Source: Erysipelothrix anatis (GTDB lineage: Bacteria; Bacillota_I; Bacilli_A; Erysipelotrichales; Erysipelotrichaceae). Taken from it: 64,000 bases of DNA. The notes beneath the pieces are model-generated. The model made no database searches, had not been told where the DNA came from, and saw only the letters and a program-made list of their open reading frames with translations. Shown here piece by piece: positions 47,236-55,254 of this stretch. Made by a program: the position numbers and the translations under genes. How positions within the stretch are numbered: the stretch's first letter is position 1; each line of letters opens with the position of its first letter. Location of the stretch: positions 62,001-126,000 of the forward strand of contig NZ_WTSX01000004.1 in NCBI RefSeq assembly GCF_009828745.1, in the 5' to 3' direction.

Positions 47236-49554
47236 ATGACGAAATTAAAAGGACTATCAAACGAAGCCGTTCAAATGCGCATTCAGAATCACCAAGTCAA
47301 TACACAACCTAAACCTGAACTGAAGACAAACAAAGATATTATCATAGGGAACATTTTCACCCTTTTCAATTTATTTAATATTGTAATCGCTATTGCATTG
47401 ATAGCTGTCGGCGCTTATACCAGTATTTTCTTCATGGGCGTTATCGTCTCTAATTCTTCTATGTTCATTATCCAAGAAATACGAGCTCGAAATCTTGTTC
47501 AAAACCTTAACATCTTGGTAGCACCGCATGTCAAAGTTTTACGAGATGGTGTAATTCAAACAATTACGCCTGACGAAATTGTTTTGGATGATATCGTTTA
47601 CTATGAACCCGGCAATCAAATTGCTGCAGACAGCGTCGTCTTAGAAGGTTCTGTGGAAGCCAATGAATCTCTTTTAACTGGTGAAGTCGACCCTATCGAT
47701 AAATACACCGACGATACACTTTTATCCGGATCTTTCATTGTTAGCGCAACTTGCTATGCTCAGGTTGTCCATGTTGGAAGTGACAACTATGCAACCAAAG
47801 TAACGCAACAGGTATCTACGCAACGTCGCATCGCTAGCGATCTTTTAAATACCTTTACAAGTGTCACAAAACTTACTAGTTTCTTTATCATTCCCATCGG
47901 TGCACTTTTATTCATTCAAGGATTTGTCTTCCGACACGAGTCGTTATATCAAGTTGTTGTAAATACTGCATCGGCACTCCTTGGTATGCTTCCTCAAGGT
48001 TTAGTCTTATTAACAACCGTTACCTTGATGACAGCAGTTCTTAAACTCGGAAAGTCCAAAACATTAGTTCAAGATTTGTATGCAATTGAAGCTCTATCTC
48101 AAATTGACGTCTTGTGTGTCGATAAAACCGGAACCCTCACCAAAGGTGAAATGCAAGTCATTGATACATTAAATCTTGATGTTAAGTTTCAGTTTCTCAT
48201 GAACCATTATGTCAACTACACTCATGATAATAATGCGACCATGCTAGCCATCAAACATTATTTTGAACCTGTTGAAACGATGCAATGTATTGATACAATT
48301 CCATTTGCTTCAGCACGCAAGTGGGCCTCGATGACGTTTGACAATCAGGAAACCCTCTTCATCGGTGCACCTGAAATATTAATGCCAAACCTAGCTTTAC
48401 CCGACGTCATTCTAAATCATCGTAAACTGGGGGCACGCATTATTCTTGCAGCATCTAGCTATGAGGCACCAACCGACAAAACGCTCCCTCAATCGTTACA
48501 TGCACTGGGATGGATTGTAATTGAAGATCCACTCCGGGAGGACGCACATCAAGCTATTGATTTTTTTGTAAACAATGGCGTCAATATTAAGGTAATATCC
48601 GGCGATAACATCGACACAGTTCTTGCTATCGCACAAAAAGCGGGTGTTAATACAATCCAAGGTGCTGTCGATGCATCAACCTTGACAACACCAGAGGCGT
48701 TGCACGAAGCAATATTCAAATATAATGTCATTGGACGGGCAACACCAACTCAAAAACTTGAGTTTGTAAAGATTTTACAAGAGGGGAAAAACCGTGTTGC
48801 GATGACCGGTGATGGTCTAAATGATGTACTTGCACTAAAGCAAGCAGACGTATCGATTGCTTTAGGTGAAGGTAGCGACGCAGCTCTAAACATTAGTCAA
48901 ATCGTTATAATCGATGGCATGTTGTCCACCTTGGTGGACGTTGTTCGAGAAGGACGACAAACCATCAATAACATTACGCGATCTGCATCCCTTTTTTACT
49001 TACGAACAATCTTAACCATTAGTGTTGCGATTCTTGCAATCCTCATCAATGTTCGTTTCCCTTTCATTCCGTTCCAAGTAACCCTTACCAATATATTTGT
49101 TGGCGGACTCCCTTCCTTGCTGATCATGTTCGAATTGCACGATTATAAGCCAAAATATACGGTCTTAGAACATGTCGTGCTCTATGCACTTCCCAGCGCC
49201 CTTGGGATAGTCACTATGTGGTTTATTCTTGTTCTCTTTAACAAACCTTTAGGACTGGACCTTAAAGCCATCCAATCCATCATTTTCTTTGTAAATGGAA
49301 TTCTCTCGATCCACCTTATTTATCGGATTTTGACACCCTTGAATCGTTTCAGAGCATTCATTCTTGCCCTGGACATTGCAGGTTTTTTAATAACGAGCAT
49401 CGTAATGCATCCCTTATTAGAACTCGTGTCATTTACGCAACATCATCTTATTATTTTAGTTGTTGTCGTGCTTATTAGTATTCCCATCGTGAAACTCTAC
49501 GCTCGCATCAGCAAGTTCTTCGTAACACGACACCGACTTCACCAAAGTGCATAA
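47236..49554 (+). CDS. P-type cation ATPase (CtpE/Exp7-like)
   Basis: Membrane pump of 772 residues. TGE at 148-150, DKTGT with phosphorylated Asp296, GDGLND at 525-530 and about ten membrane helices. The M4 motif is LPQGL, close to the PEGL of CtpE/Exp7 ATPases linked to calcium or other divalent cations. There are no heavy-metal-binding domains or CPC motif. AAGGAG lies seven bases before the ATG. The transported ion is an inference. Confidence 0.88.
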   Translation: MTKLKGLSNEAVQMRIQNHQVNTQPKPELKTNKDIIIGNIFTLFNLFNIVIAIALIAVGAYTSIFFMGVIVSNSSMFIIQEIRARNLVQNLNILVAPHVKVLRDGVIQTITPDEIVLDDIVYYEPGNQIAADSVVLEGSVEANESLLTGEVDPIDKYTDDTLLSGSFIVSATCYAQVVHVGSDNYATKVTQQVSTQRRIASDLLNTFTSVTKLTSFFIIPIGALLFIQGFVFRHESLYQVVVNTASALLGMLPQGLVLLTTVTLMTAVLKLGKSKTLVQDLYAIEALSQIDVLCVDKTGTLTKGEMQVIDTLNLDVKFQFLMNHYVNYTHDNNATMLAIKHYFEPVETMQCIDTIPFASARKWASMTFDNQETLFIGAPEILMPNLALPDVILNHRKLGARIILAASSYEAPTDKTLPQSLHALGWIVIEDPLREDAHQAIDFFVNNGVNIKVISGDNIDTVLAIAQKAGVNTIQGAVDASTLTTPEALHEAIFKYNVIGRATPTQKLEFVKILQEGKNRVAMTGDGLNDVLALKQADVSIALGEGSDAALNISQIVIIDGMLSTLVDVVREGRQTINNITRSASLFYLRTILTISVAILAILINVRFPFIPFQVTLTNIFVGGLPSLLIMFELHDYKPKYTVLEHVVLYALPSALGIVTMWFILVLFNKPLGLDLKAIQSIIFFVNGILSIHLIYRILTPLNRFRAFILALDIAGFLITSIVMHPLLELVSFTQHHLIILVVVVLISIPIVKLYARISKFFVTRHRLHQSA

Positions 49555-49588
49555 AAAGGGTTAGCCTGCGGCTAACCCTTTTCTTTTT
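49554..49588 (+). terminator. Terminator of the P-type ATPase gene
   Basis: AAAAGGGTTAGCC-TGC-GGCTAACCCTTTT, a 13-base perfect stem followed by more T residues. Confidence 0.88.
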
Positions 49589-49608
49589 ATGATCAATCTT
49601 CTAAAGTC

Positions 49609-50028
49609 TTAGTAGGATAACTCTTTGACAAAGAAATGATCTGTTCCTGTCAATGGATAATCTTGCTTTACATAGACTTCTTTAAATCCAAATTTCGGAT
49701 AAAAATCTTTACCCTGGAAACCAAATGTATTCAGAAAGAGATAACGGCACCGATGCTCGATTGCCATGCTTTCAACTTTCTCTAACAATGCTTTACCCAG
49801 TCCTTGTCCTCGTAAATTTTCGTGAATTACTAAGTATTCGATATCTACCCAATTGCCAAATATTTCGCCTGAAATGCCTCCAACAATATTCTCATCTTCA
49901 TCTCTAATATAGATAGCAAATTTAGAATGTTCTAAAGTTTCAAAGTTTTGTCGATTGTATTTCCTCAGAAGATCTCTAAGTTTAATAATATCTGTCTCTT
50001 CTGGAGTGAGTGTTTTTTCAAATTTCAT
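49609..50028 (-). CDS. GNAT-family N-acetyltransferase
   Basis: 139 residues with the acetyl-CoA-binding motif RGQGLGKALLEKVES and LNTFGFQGKDFYPKFGF, similar to YjgM/ElaA-type small acetyltransferases. The ATG at 50028 follows AGGAGATACTTG. The acceptor substrate is unknown. Confidence 0.85.
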   Translation of the reverse strand: MKFEKTLTPEETDIIKLRDLLRKYNRQNFETLEHSKFAIYIRDEDENIVGGISGEIFGNWVDIEYLVIHENLRGQGLGKALLEKVESMAIEHRCRYLFLNTFGFQGKDFYPKFGFKEVYVKQDYPLTGTDHFFVKELSY

Positions 50029-50075
50029 CAAGTATCTCCTAATTTTGGATGCTTCGCAATTAGCCCAATTTGAAA

Positions 50076-50106
50076 TTAAAAAGTTAACCGAACGGCTAAC
50101 TTTTTA
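50076..50106 (-). terminator. Terminator of nagA
   Basis: AAAAAGTTA-A-CCG and CGG-C-TAACTTTTT form a stem with one mismatch, flanked by T-runs on both strands, 20 bases after the nagA stop. Confidence 0.75.
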
Positions 50107-50125
50107 ATTATAGTCTGATTGGAGG

Positions 50126-51280
50126 CTATTTTTGGTATCCTACAACACCACGGCAAATTGTTGTTTCAACATTAATGTCGTTATCAACAATAACAATATC
50201 AGCATCTTTACCGATTGCGATACTTCCTTTACGTCCAAAGATTTCAAGGTGTTTTGCGGCATTTTCCGAAGAAATTTTCACCAAGTCACGCATACTTGCG
50301 CCGGTAAAATGTTTAAAGTTACGAACAACGAAGTCCATTTCAGCAACTGAACCTGCGAGCGATCCTGTAGCGATACGGCATTCTTTTCCAACTTTAATAA
50401 CTTCTTGACCACCAAGATCATAATTACCATCTGGAAGTCCCTTAGCACGCATCGCATCCGTAATTGCAATAACATTGTCTACACCTTTAATTTCATATGT
50501 TGCCTTAACAACATCTGGGTGTAAGTGAATACCATCCACAATTAATTCTGCTTTTAATTCTGGTCGTAAGAATCCAGCAGTTACTGCTCCTGGTTCACGG
50601 TGATGGTGTGGTTTCATCGCATTGTGGAAGTGTGTTAAGTTTGAAAGTCCATTAGGAATTTCATCAATTATTTGTTGATAATTTGAATCTGTATGTCCAG
50701 CCGAAGGAACAACCCCTTTTGAACGTAGGTAATCTGTAAAACCTGGCGCTGCTTCTTCAGGTGCATAGGTAATTAACTTGATGCGTCCTTTTGCGACATT
50801 CCAGAATGTATCAAAATACTCTGTCGTTGGTTTTAAAACAAAGGCAGGGTTTTGTGCCCCAACATGTTTTTTCGAAATAAAGGGTCCTTCGAGGTGAATC
50901 CCTACGATTTCAGCTTGTCCTGGTTTGTTGGTATTATCCATAAACTCTACAATTGCACCCAATGCTGTCGATACAGCTTCAATTGATTGCGTCATTGTTG
51001 TAGCAAGATATGACGTTGTTCCTTCTTTTGGAAGGAATGTTGCGATATTTAGTAAACCTGCTTGATCAGCGTCCATATGGTCAGCACCATTTGCACCATG
51101 AATGTGTTGGTCAATAAATCCTGGCAAGACATTGAGTCCCTTCGCATCGATGACATCACCGTCTAATTTCGGTGCATTTTCCATCATACCAAGTTCGACG
51201 ATACGGTCCTCTTCAGTACGAATAAAACCGTTCTCGATAACACGGTCTTCTAAATAAATTTTCCCATTAATGATTAACAT
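50126..51280 (-). CDS. nagA: N-acetylglucosamine-6-phosphate deacetylase
   Basis: Converts GlcNAc-6-phosphate to glucosamine-6-phosphate and acetate. 384 residues from the ATG at 51280 (MLIINGKIYLED), which has AGGAGG seven bases upstream. Metal and substrate motifs appear in order: DQHIHG, HLEGPFISKKHVGAQN, SAGHTDSNY, THFHNAM and AITDAM. Divergent from nagB, which encodes the next step. Confidence 0.96.
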   Translation of the reverse strand: MLIINGKIYLEDRVIENGFIRTEEDRIVELGMMENAPKLDGDVIDAKGLNVLPGFIDQHIHGANGADHMDADQAGLLNIATFLPKEGTTSYLATTMTQSIEAVSTALGAIVEFMDNTNKPGQAEIVGIHLEGPFISKKHVGAQNPAFVLKPTTEYFDTFWNVAKGRIKLITYAPEEAAPGFTDYLRSKGVVPSAGHTDSNYQQIIDEIPNGLSNLTHFHNAMKPHHHREPGAVTAGFLRPELKAELIVDGIHLHPDVVKATYEIKGVDNVIAITDAMRAKGLPDGNYDLGGQEVIKVGKECRIATGSLAGSVAEMDFVVRNFKHFTGASMRDLVKISSENAAKHLEIFGRKGSIAIGKDADIVIVDNDINVETTICRGVVGYQK

Positions 51281-51296
51281 AAATTGCCTCCTTATG

Positions 51297-51314
51297 TATA
51301 CATGTATAATTATA
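51297..51314 (-). promoter_or_regulatory. nagA -10 element with an abutting palindrome (operator candidate)
   Basis: A perfect TATAAT on the minus strand (51309-51314) is followed immediately by the 12-base palindrome TATACATGTATA (51297-51308). A repressor bound there would cover the transcription start. A GntR-family repressor such as NagR is one candidate; none is encoded in the window. Confidence 0.5.
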
Positions 51315-51462
51315 GCACTTTTTTTATCACGCGTTCGTATAAACACAGGCACATTCTAGGGATATTCTTATGTTTTTCAACAATTTAGAGTATCTTAAAT
51401 ATTTTTTTCATACATTCAAATTTAATTAAAAAAGACTATCCGATGTTTCCGAGAAAACAAGT

Positions 51463-51490
51463 TTGATTTTAATGTGGAGTAGTCTATAAT
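51463..51490 (+). promoter_or_regulatory. Promoter of nagB
   Basis: TTGATT and TATAAT with a 16-base spacer, 30 bases before the start codon. The palindrome seen at nagA is not repeated here. Confidence 0.7.
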
Positions 51491-51520
51491 AATACTGAAT
51501 GAAAGTGAGAGGGAATTACA

Positions 51521-52243
51521 ATGAAATTATTTGTTGTTAAAGATAACCAAGAAGGAGCAGAACTTGGTTACAACATCATTCGTGAAGCGTTAGTTAGCGG
51601 AAACTTAAACGTCTTTGGATTGGCTACTGGAAGTACACCAATTTCTTTATACGATCGCATTACTGCAAGTGACTTAGATTTCACAAATGTGGTATCCATT
51701 AACTTGGATGAATACATCGGTATTGGTGCTGATCATATCCAAAGCTATAACTACTTCATGAATAAACATTTATTTGGTAAAAAACCATTTAAAGCTAATT
51801 ATTTGCCAAATGGCTTGGAAGAAGATGCAGCTAAAGAATGCGCACGTTACGACCAAATCATCGCTGAAAATCCAATTGATATCCAAATCTTAGGAATTGG
51901 CGAAAATGGTCATATCGGTTTCAATGAGCCAGGAGCATCATTTGATTCATTGACAGAAAAAGTTGCATTAACTGAAAGTACAATTATTGCAAATTCACGT
52001 ATGTTTGATTCAATTGACGAAGTACCTAAATTTGCATACTCAATGGGTATCAAATCCATCATGACTGCAAAAACAATTATCTTGTTTGCATATGGTGAAA
52101 AGAAAGCTGATGCTATCTATAAAATGATGGAGGAAGCACCAACAGAAGCGCTTCCAGCAAGTGCTTTACAAAATCATGATAACGTAATCGTCATCGTTGA
52201 TGAACAAGCAGCTTCAAAACTTGACGTTACAAAACATCAATAA
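51521..52243 (+). CDS. nagB: Glucosamine-6-phosphate deaminase
   Basis: Converts glucosamine-6-phosphate to fructose-6-phosphate and ammonia. 240 residues with GLATGSTPISLYDRI, NLDEYIGIG and LGIGENGHIGFNEPG. It is the short Gram-positive form that lacks the C-terminal allosteric extension of E. coli NagB. A promoter lies upstream and a terminator follows. Confidence 0.96.
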   Translation: MKLFVVKDNQEGAELGYNIIREALVSGNLNVFGLATGSTPISLYDRITASDLDFTNVVSINLDEYIGIGADHIQSYNYFMNKHLFGKKPFKANYLPNGLEEDAAKECARYDQIIAENPIDIQILGIGENGHIGFNEPGASFDSLTEKVALTESTIIANSRMFDSIDEVPKFAYSMGIKSIMTAKTIILFAYGEKKADAIYKMMEEAPTEALPASALQNHDNVIVIVDEQAASKLDVTKHQ

Positions 52244-52271
52244 AAAAAGTTCCGCAAGGAACCTTTTTTTT
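52244..52271 (+). terminator. Terminator of nagB
   Basis: A-rich run, short stem GTTCC-GCAA-GGAAC and a T-run directly after the stop codon; it overlaps the end of the convergent phnA-like gene. Confidence 0.75.
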
Positions 52272-52596
52272 ATGCTTTCTTTACAAATTCAGATTTGAGA
52301 CTCATCGCACCAAAACCTTCGATTCGGCAATCAATATTATGGTCACCTTCTACAAGCTTGATGTTTTTCACTTTTGTCCCTTGTTTTAAAGGAGCAGACG
52401 CGCCTTTAACTTTTAAATCTTTGATGATTATTATTGAATCACCGTCATTAAGAATGGATCCATGAGCATCACGGATAACATCTTCAGCCACTGCTTCATT
52501 CTCAGACCACTCGTGAGCACACATTGGGCAAACAAACATGCCACGATCCTCATACGTATAGTTTTCATTACACTGTGGGCAACTTGGATATGTCAT
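52270..52596 (-). CDS. PhnA/YjdM-family zinc-ribbon protein
   Basis: 108 residues: N-terminal zinc ribbon with two CxxC pairs ([21 protein letters not shown], written from residue 6), then a KOW-like domain with [19 protein letters not shown]. The family was named for E. coli phnA (yjdM), but a role in phosphonate use is not established. RBS is GGAG before the ATG at 52596. It is not linked to the PhnSTUV-like operon at 13646-17859. Confidence 0.88.
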   Translation of the reverse strand: MTYPSCPQCNENYTYEDRGMFVCPMCAHEWSENEAVAEDVIRDAHGSILNDGDSIIIIKDLKVKGASAPLKQGTKVKNIKLVEGDHNIDCRIEGFGAMSLKSEFVKKA

Positions 52597-52639
52597 TGAT
52601 AATCTCCTTTACGCTTTAAGTATACAGTAACCGTTTTAT

Positions 52640-52668
52640 TTGACAAGTTTTCGAATGAGTTCTATAAT
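52640..52668 (+). promoter_or_regulatory. Consensus promoter of the TetR-family gene
   Basis: TTGACA and TATAAT with a 17-base spacer, a perfect match to the sigma-A consensus, 25 bases before the start codon. Confidence 0.8.
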
Positions 52669-52693
52669 GAACAAAGTTCAGGATGGTGATTTT

Positions 52694-53257
52694 ATGAAGA
52701 AAAGTACAATTAGTAAACAAGCCCTTATCGATGTCGCGCGTCACATTGTTTTTACCGATGGTTTGGATGCATTAAGTATCCGTCGCGTTGCTAAAGACGC
52801 TGATGTTTCAGTTGGTTCTGTTTACAATTACTTTGAATCTAAAAATGATCTAACGATCGAAGTTATCAATGAATTTTGGGATAAGGTTATGATTGGTGAT
52901 CTCAAAAACATTAGTGCACATGATCGTTATACGACGATGCTTAAAGAATCGTTCAAAAAAGCTTCTTATCATGCCCGTATCTACCATTCTATTTTCATCG
53001 GCTATTATCGTACGATTTCTGAAGACGATCGAAAACGTACGATTGAAACACACCACCGTAACCTGAAAGCAATCGAAGATGTATTCAAGCAATCTCTCGA
53101 TTCTGATGCATACCAAAATCCAGCAATTTGGAATGAGAACTTTACTAAAGAAAAGTTTAATGCTTTTGTCGTTCGTAATTTCTTAGAATCCCTGCGTCAT
53201 GGTGACGAAGATATTGACTTCTTAATTGAACTTATAAGCCACACTCTTTACAAATAA
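52694..53257 (+). CDS. TetR-family transcriptional regulator
   Basis: 187 residues: N-terminal helix-turn-helix (about 8-52) with LSIRRVAKDADVSVGSVYNYF followed by ESKNDL, then a helical ligand-binding domain without recognisable specificity. The ATG at 52694 follows AGGATGGTG; an earlier in-frame start lies on the promoter and is rejected. The unlinked FtsX-like permease gene begins 99 bases downstream in the same direction. Confidence 0.85.
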   Translation: MKKSTISKQALIDVARHIVFTDGLDALSIRRVAKDADVSVGSVYNYFESKNDLTIEVINEFWDKVMIGDLKNISAHDRYTTMLKESFKKASYHARIYHSIFIGYYRTISEDDRKRTIETHHRNLKAIEDVFKQSLDSDAYQNPAIWNENFTKEKFNAFVVRNFLESLRHGDEDIDFLIELISHTLYK

Positions 53258-53272
53258 CCTGAATGGTTCATC

Positions 53273-53286
53273 TTACAATAGTGTAA
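53273..53286. promoter_or_regulatory. BceR-type operator upstream of the orphan permease
   Basis: TTACA-ATAG-TGTAA is a perfect match to the TnACA-N4-TGTAA pattern and is part of a six-base-arm inverted repeat (CTTACA/TGTAAG). Its centre is 51-52 bases before the TATCAT -10 (53331-53336), nearly the same distance as at the BceAB-like promoter. Confidence 0.6.
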
Positions 53287-53330
53287 GCAAGTTGTACGAT
53301 AGTTCGCTCATTGATTCAACGATATTCTCG

Positions 53331-53336
53331 TATCAT
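53331..53336 (+). promoter_or_regulatory. Likely -10 of the orphan permease gene
   Basis: TATCAT 20 bases before the start codon, with a poor -35 (near 53309-53314), as expected for an activator-dependent promoter. Confidence 0.4.
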
Positions 53337-53356
53337 AGGATACAGGAGGACATCTC

Positions 53357-55228
53357 ATGACATCTTATCTAAAACTTGCTTTTCGTAATGTCAAAAAGAG
53401 CTATAAAGACTATAGCCTTTATTTCTTAACACTCACTTTTTCCGTGGTTTTGCTTTACTTACTGCGGTCGTTTGAAATGCAATCGAGCATTCTTGAACTC
53501 GACCCATCGCAAGGAACTGCGATTGCTTCTTTGATCATGGTTTTGAACACAATGTCTGTGATTATTAGTGTTGTTTTTGCGCTGTTAATCATCTATGCCA
53601 ATCAGTTTCTAATTCGACGACGAAAACAAGAATTGGGTTTATACACTTTGATGGGCATGCCTTTTCGAAAAATACGTATCATTCTGTTCTTTGAAACATT
53701 AATCGCGGCACTTGCCTCTTTGGTCGTTGGATTTACGATTGGTATCGTCTTATCACAAGTGATGGCCATGTTTAGTGCTTCCATTCTGAGCGTTAATGCA
53801 GCTTACACATTTATTGTTTCAGTGCCCGCACTTTTATCTACAACTCTAATCTTCAGTGCAATTTACACTGTTGTTATTGGTTTTAATACACTGATCCTCG
53901 GTCGTTTTACTTTACTCGATATGTTGACAGCACATCGCCAAAATGAATCAATCAAAGCACCACGCACTCGCACAACAGTGCTCTTGCTAATCCTTGGTGT
54001 ATCATGTATTGCTTACGCATACACCGTCTCGTTACAACCTTATGGTATCTTAAATCAGATGGTGTCAGTAATCGTTGTCGGGGCGATTGGTACCTTATTG
54101 CTCTTCAAAGCCTTGTCCGGCTTCCTTCTACAGAGTGTGCAGCGTTTCGAAAATCACTACTACTCAGGTTTAAATGCCTTCAATTTTCGACAACTTTCAT
54201 CAAAAATTAGTACAACATATCGTTCGATGAGTGTCATATGTCTTATGCTTCTAACTGCAATAACCGCATTGGTCACCGCATTCAATTTGAATAATGTACT
54301 CGCACAATTCAAGGATTCAATGATTGTCTACGATATCGCAGCAACACATACACAGCCCTTCGATCTCAACGGTATTGAAACCTCCCAAATAAAAGAAAGC
54401 TATCAGTTTTATGTTCTTAATGGTAATGCATCAGACGCCGTAATTTATCCTGTAATATTTATTGCTCAACATGACGCAAACCAAAGTTTAAGACGTGATC
54501 ACCAGCAACCTATTCAACTCCTAGATAATCAGTTTGCATTCTACAAACACCCCAATTTACCAATAGAAACACCTGACTTCAGTGAATATGGATTAACAGA
54601 CTCCGTCACAACTACCGTTTCAGATTTAAGATTAACGAACAGTGCTTTGATGAACTCACTTAAAATTGTTGTGAGTGATGCAACATTCAAGCAACTCGAA
54701 TCCCACCTCAAACCTACATACTACACCAACATCAATACCCACGATTCACAATCAATTGCTCCCCTGCAAGATAATCTATCTACACACGTTCCCGCTGGAA
54801 CGCAACTTGTTTCAGCACGTGATGTCGAACTAGAAATGGCCGGTACCGAACTTCTATTTACCTACCTTGGTTTCTACATTGGTGCAGTCTTCTTAATCTG
54901 TAGTTGCGTGTTATTGGCACTCCAACAACTTTCTGAGGCAAGTGATAATATTCATCGTTACAGCATACTTAGCAAAATCGGTGTTGAAGAGTCTTTAAAA
55001 CTACAGTCAATTACCACTCAACTCAGTCTTTATTTTGCCTTACCTTTGATTATTGCGATGATGCATGCTGTTGTTGGCATCAAAGCCGCCAATCTTACCC
55101 TATCTCTTGGTGGTTTAGCGCCTTCTAGTCCTTTAATTGCTATCATCGTTACCCTTGGCTTTATTGTCGCATATGGTTTATATGGATTCACAACGCTAAA
55201 ATCTGTTCAACGCATTGTCTTACAATAA
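53357..55228 (+). CDS. Orphan BceB-like FtsX-family permease
   Basis: 623 residues with the same start ([20 protein letters not shown]) and layout as the permeases at 26551 and 29440: about ten membrane segments and an extracellular domain (about residues 310-520). No ATPase gene is adjacent. Loops such as RRRKQELGLYTLMGMP are shared with the 26551 protein. It probably uses the ATPase encoded at 28583. AGGAGG lies seven bases before the ATG. Confidence 0.85.
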   Translation: MTSYLKLAFRNVKKSYKDYSLYFLTLTFSVVLLYLLRSFEMQSSILELDPSQGTAIASLIMVLNTMSVIISVVFALLIIYANQFLIRRRKQELGLYTLMGMPFRKIRIILFFETLIAALASLVVGFTIGIVLSQVMAMFSASILSVNAAYTFIVSVPALLSTTLIFSAIYTVVIGFNTLILGRFTLLDMLTAHRQNESIKAPRTRTTVLLLILGVSCIAYAYTVSLQPYGILNQMVSVIVVGAIGTLLLFKALSGFLLQSVQRFENHYYSGLNAFNFRQLSSKISTTYRSMSVICLMLLTAITALVTAFNLNNVLAQFKDSMIVYDIAATHTQPFDLNGIETSQIKESYQFYVLNGNASDAVIYPVIFIAQHDANQSLRRDHQQPIQLLDNQFAFYKHPNLPIETPDFSEYGLTDSVTTTVSDLRLTNSALMNSLKIVVSDATFKQLESHLKPTYYTNINTHDSQSIAPLQDNLSTHVPAGTQLVSARDVELEMAGTELLFTYLGFYIGAVFLICSCVLLALQQLSEASDNIHRYSILSKIGVEESLKLQSITTQLSLYFALPLIIAMMHAVVGIKAANLTLSLGGLAPSSPLIAIIVTLGFIVAYGLYGFTTLKSVQRIVLQ

Positions 55229-55254
55229 AAAAAGTGAGTATTATCTCACTTTTT
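55229..55254. terminator. Bidirectional terminator between the permease and the DUF885 gene
   Basis: AAAAAGTGAG-TATTAT-CTCACTTTTT, a ten-base stem starting at the permease stop codon and overlapping the stop codon of the convergent gene. Confidence 0.85.

Noticed and set aside
52270-52596. PhnA-like protein as part of a phosphonate pathway with the operon at 13646-17859
   Set aside because: The genes are 35 kb apart with no shared regulation visible, and the phosphonate role of this family is not established.
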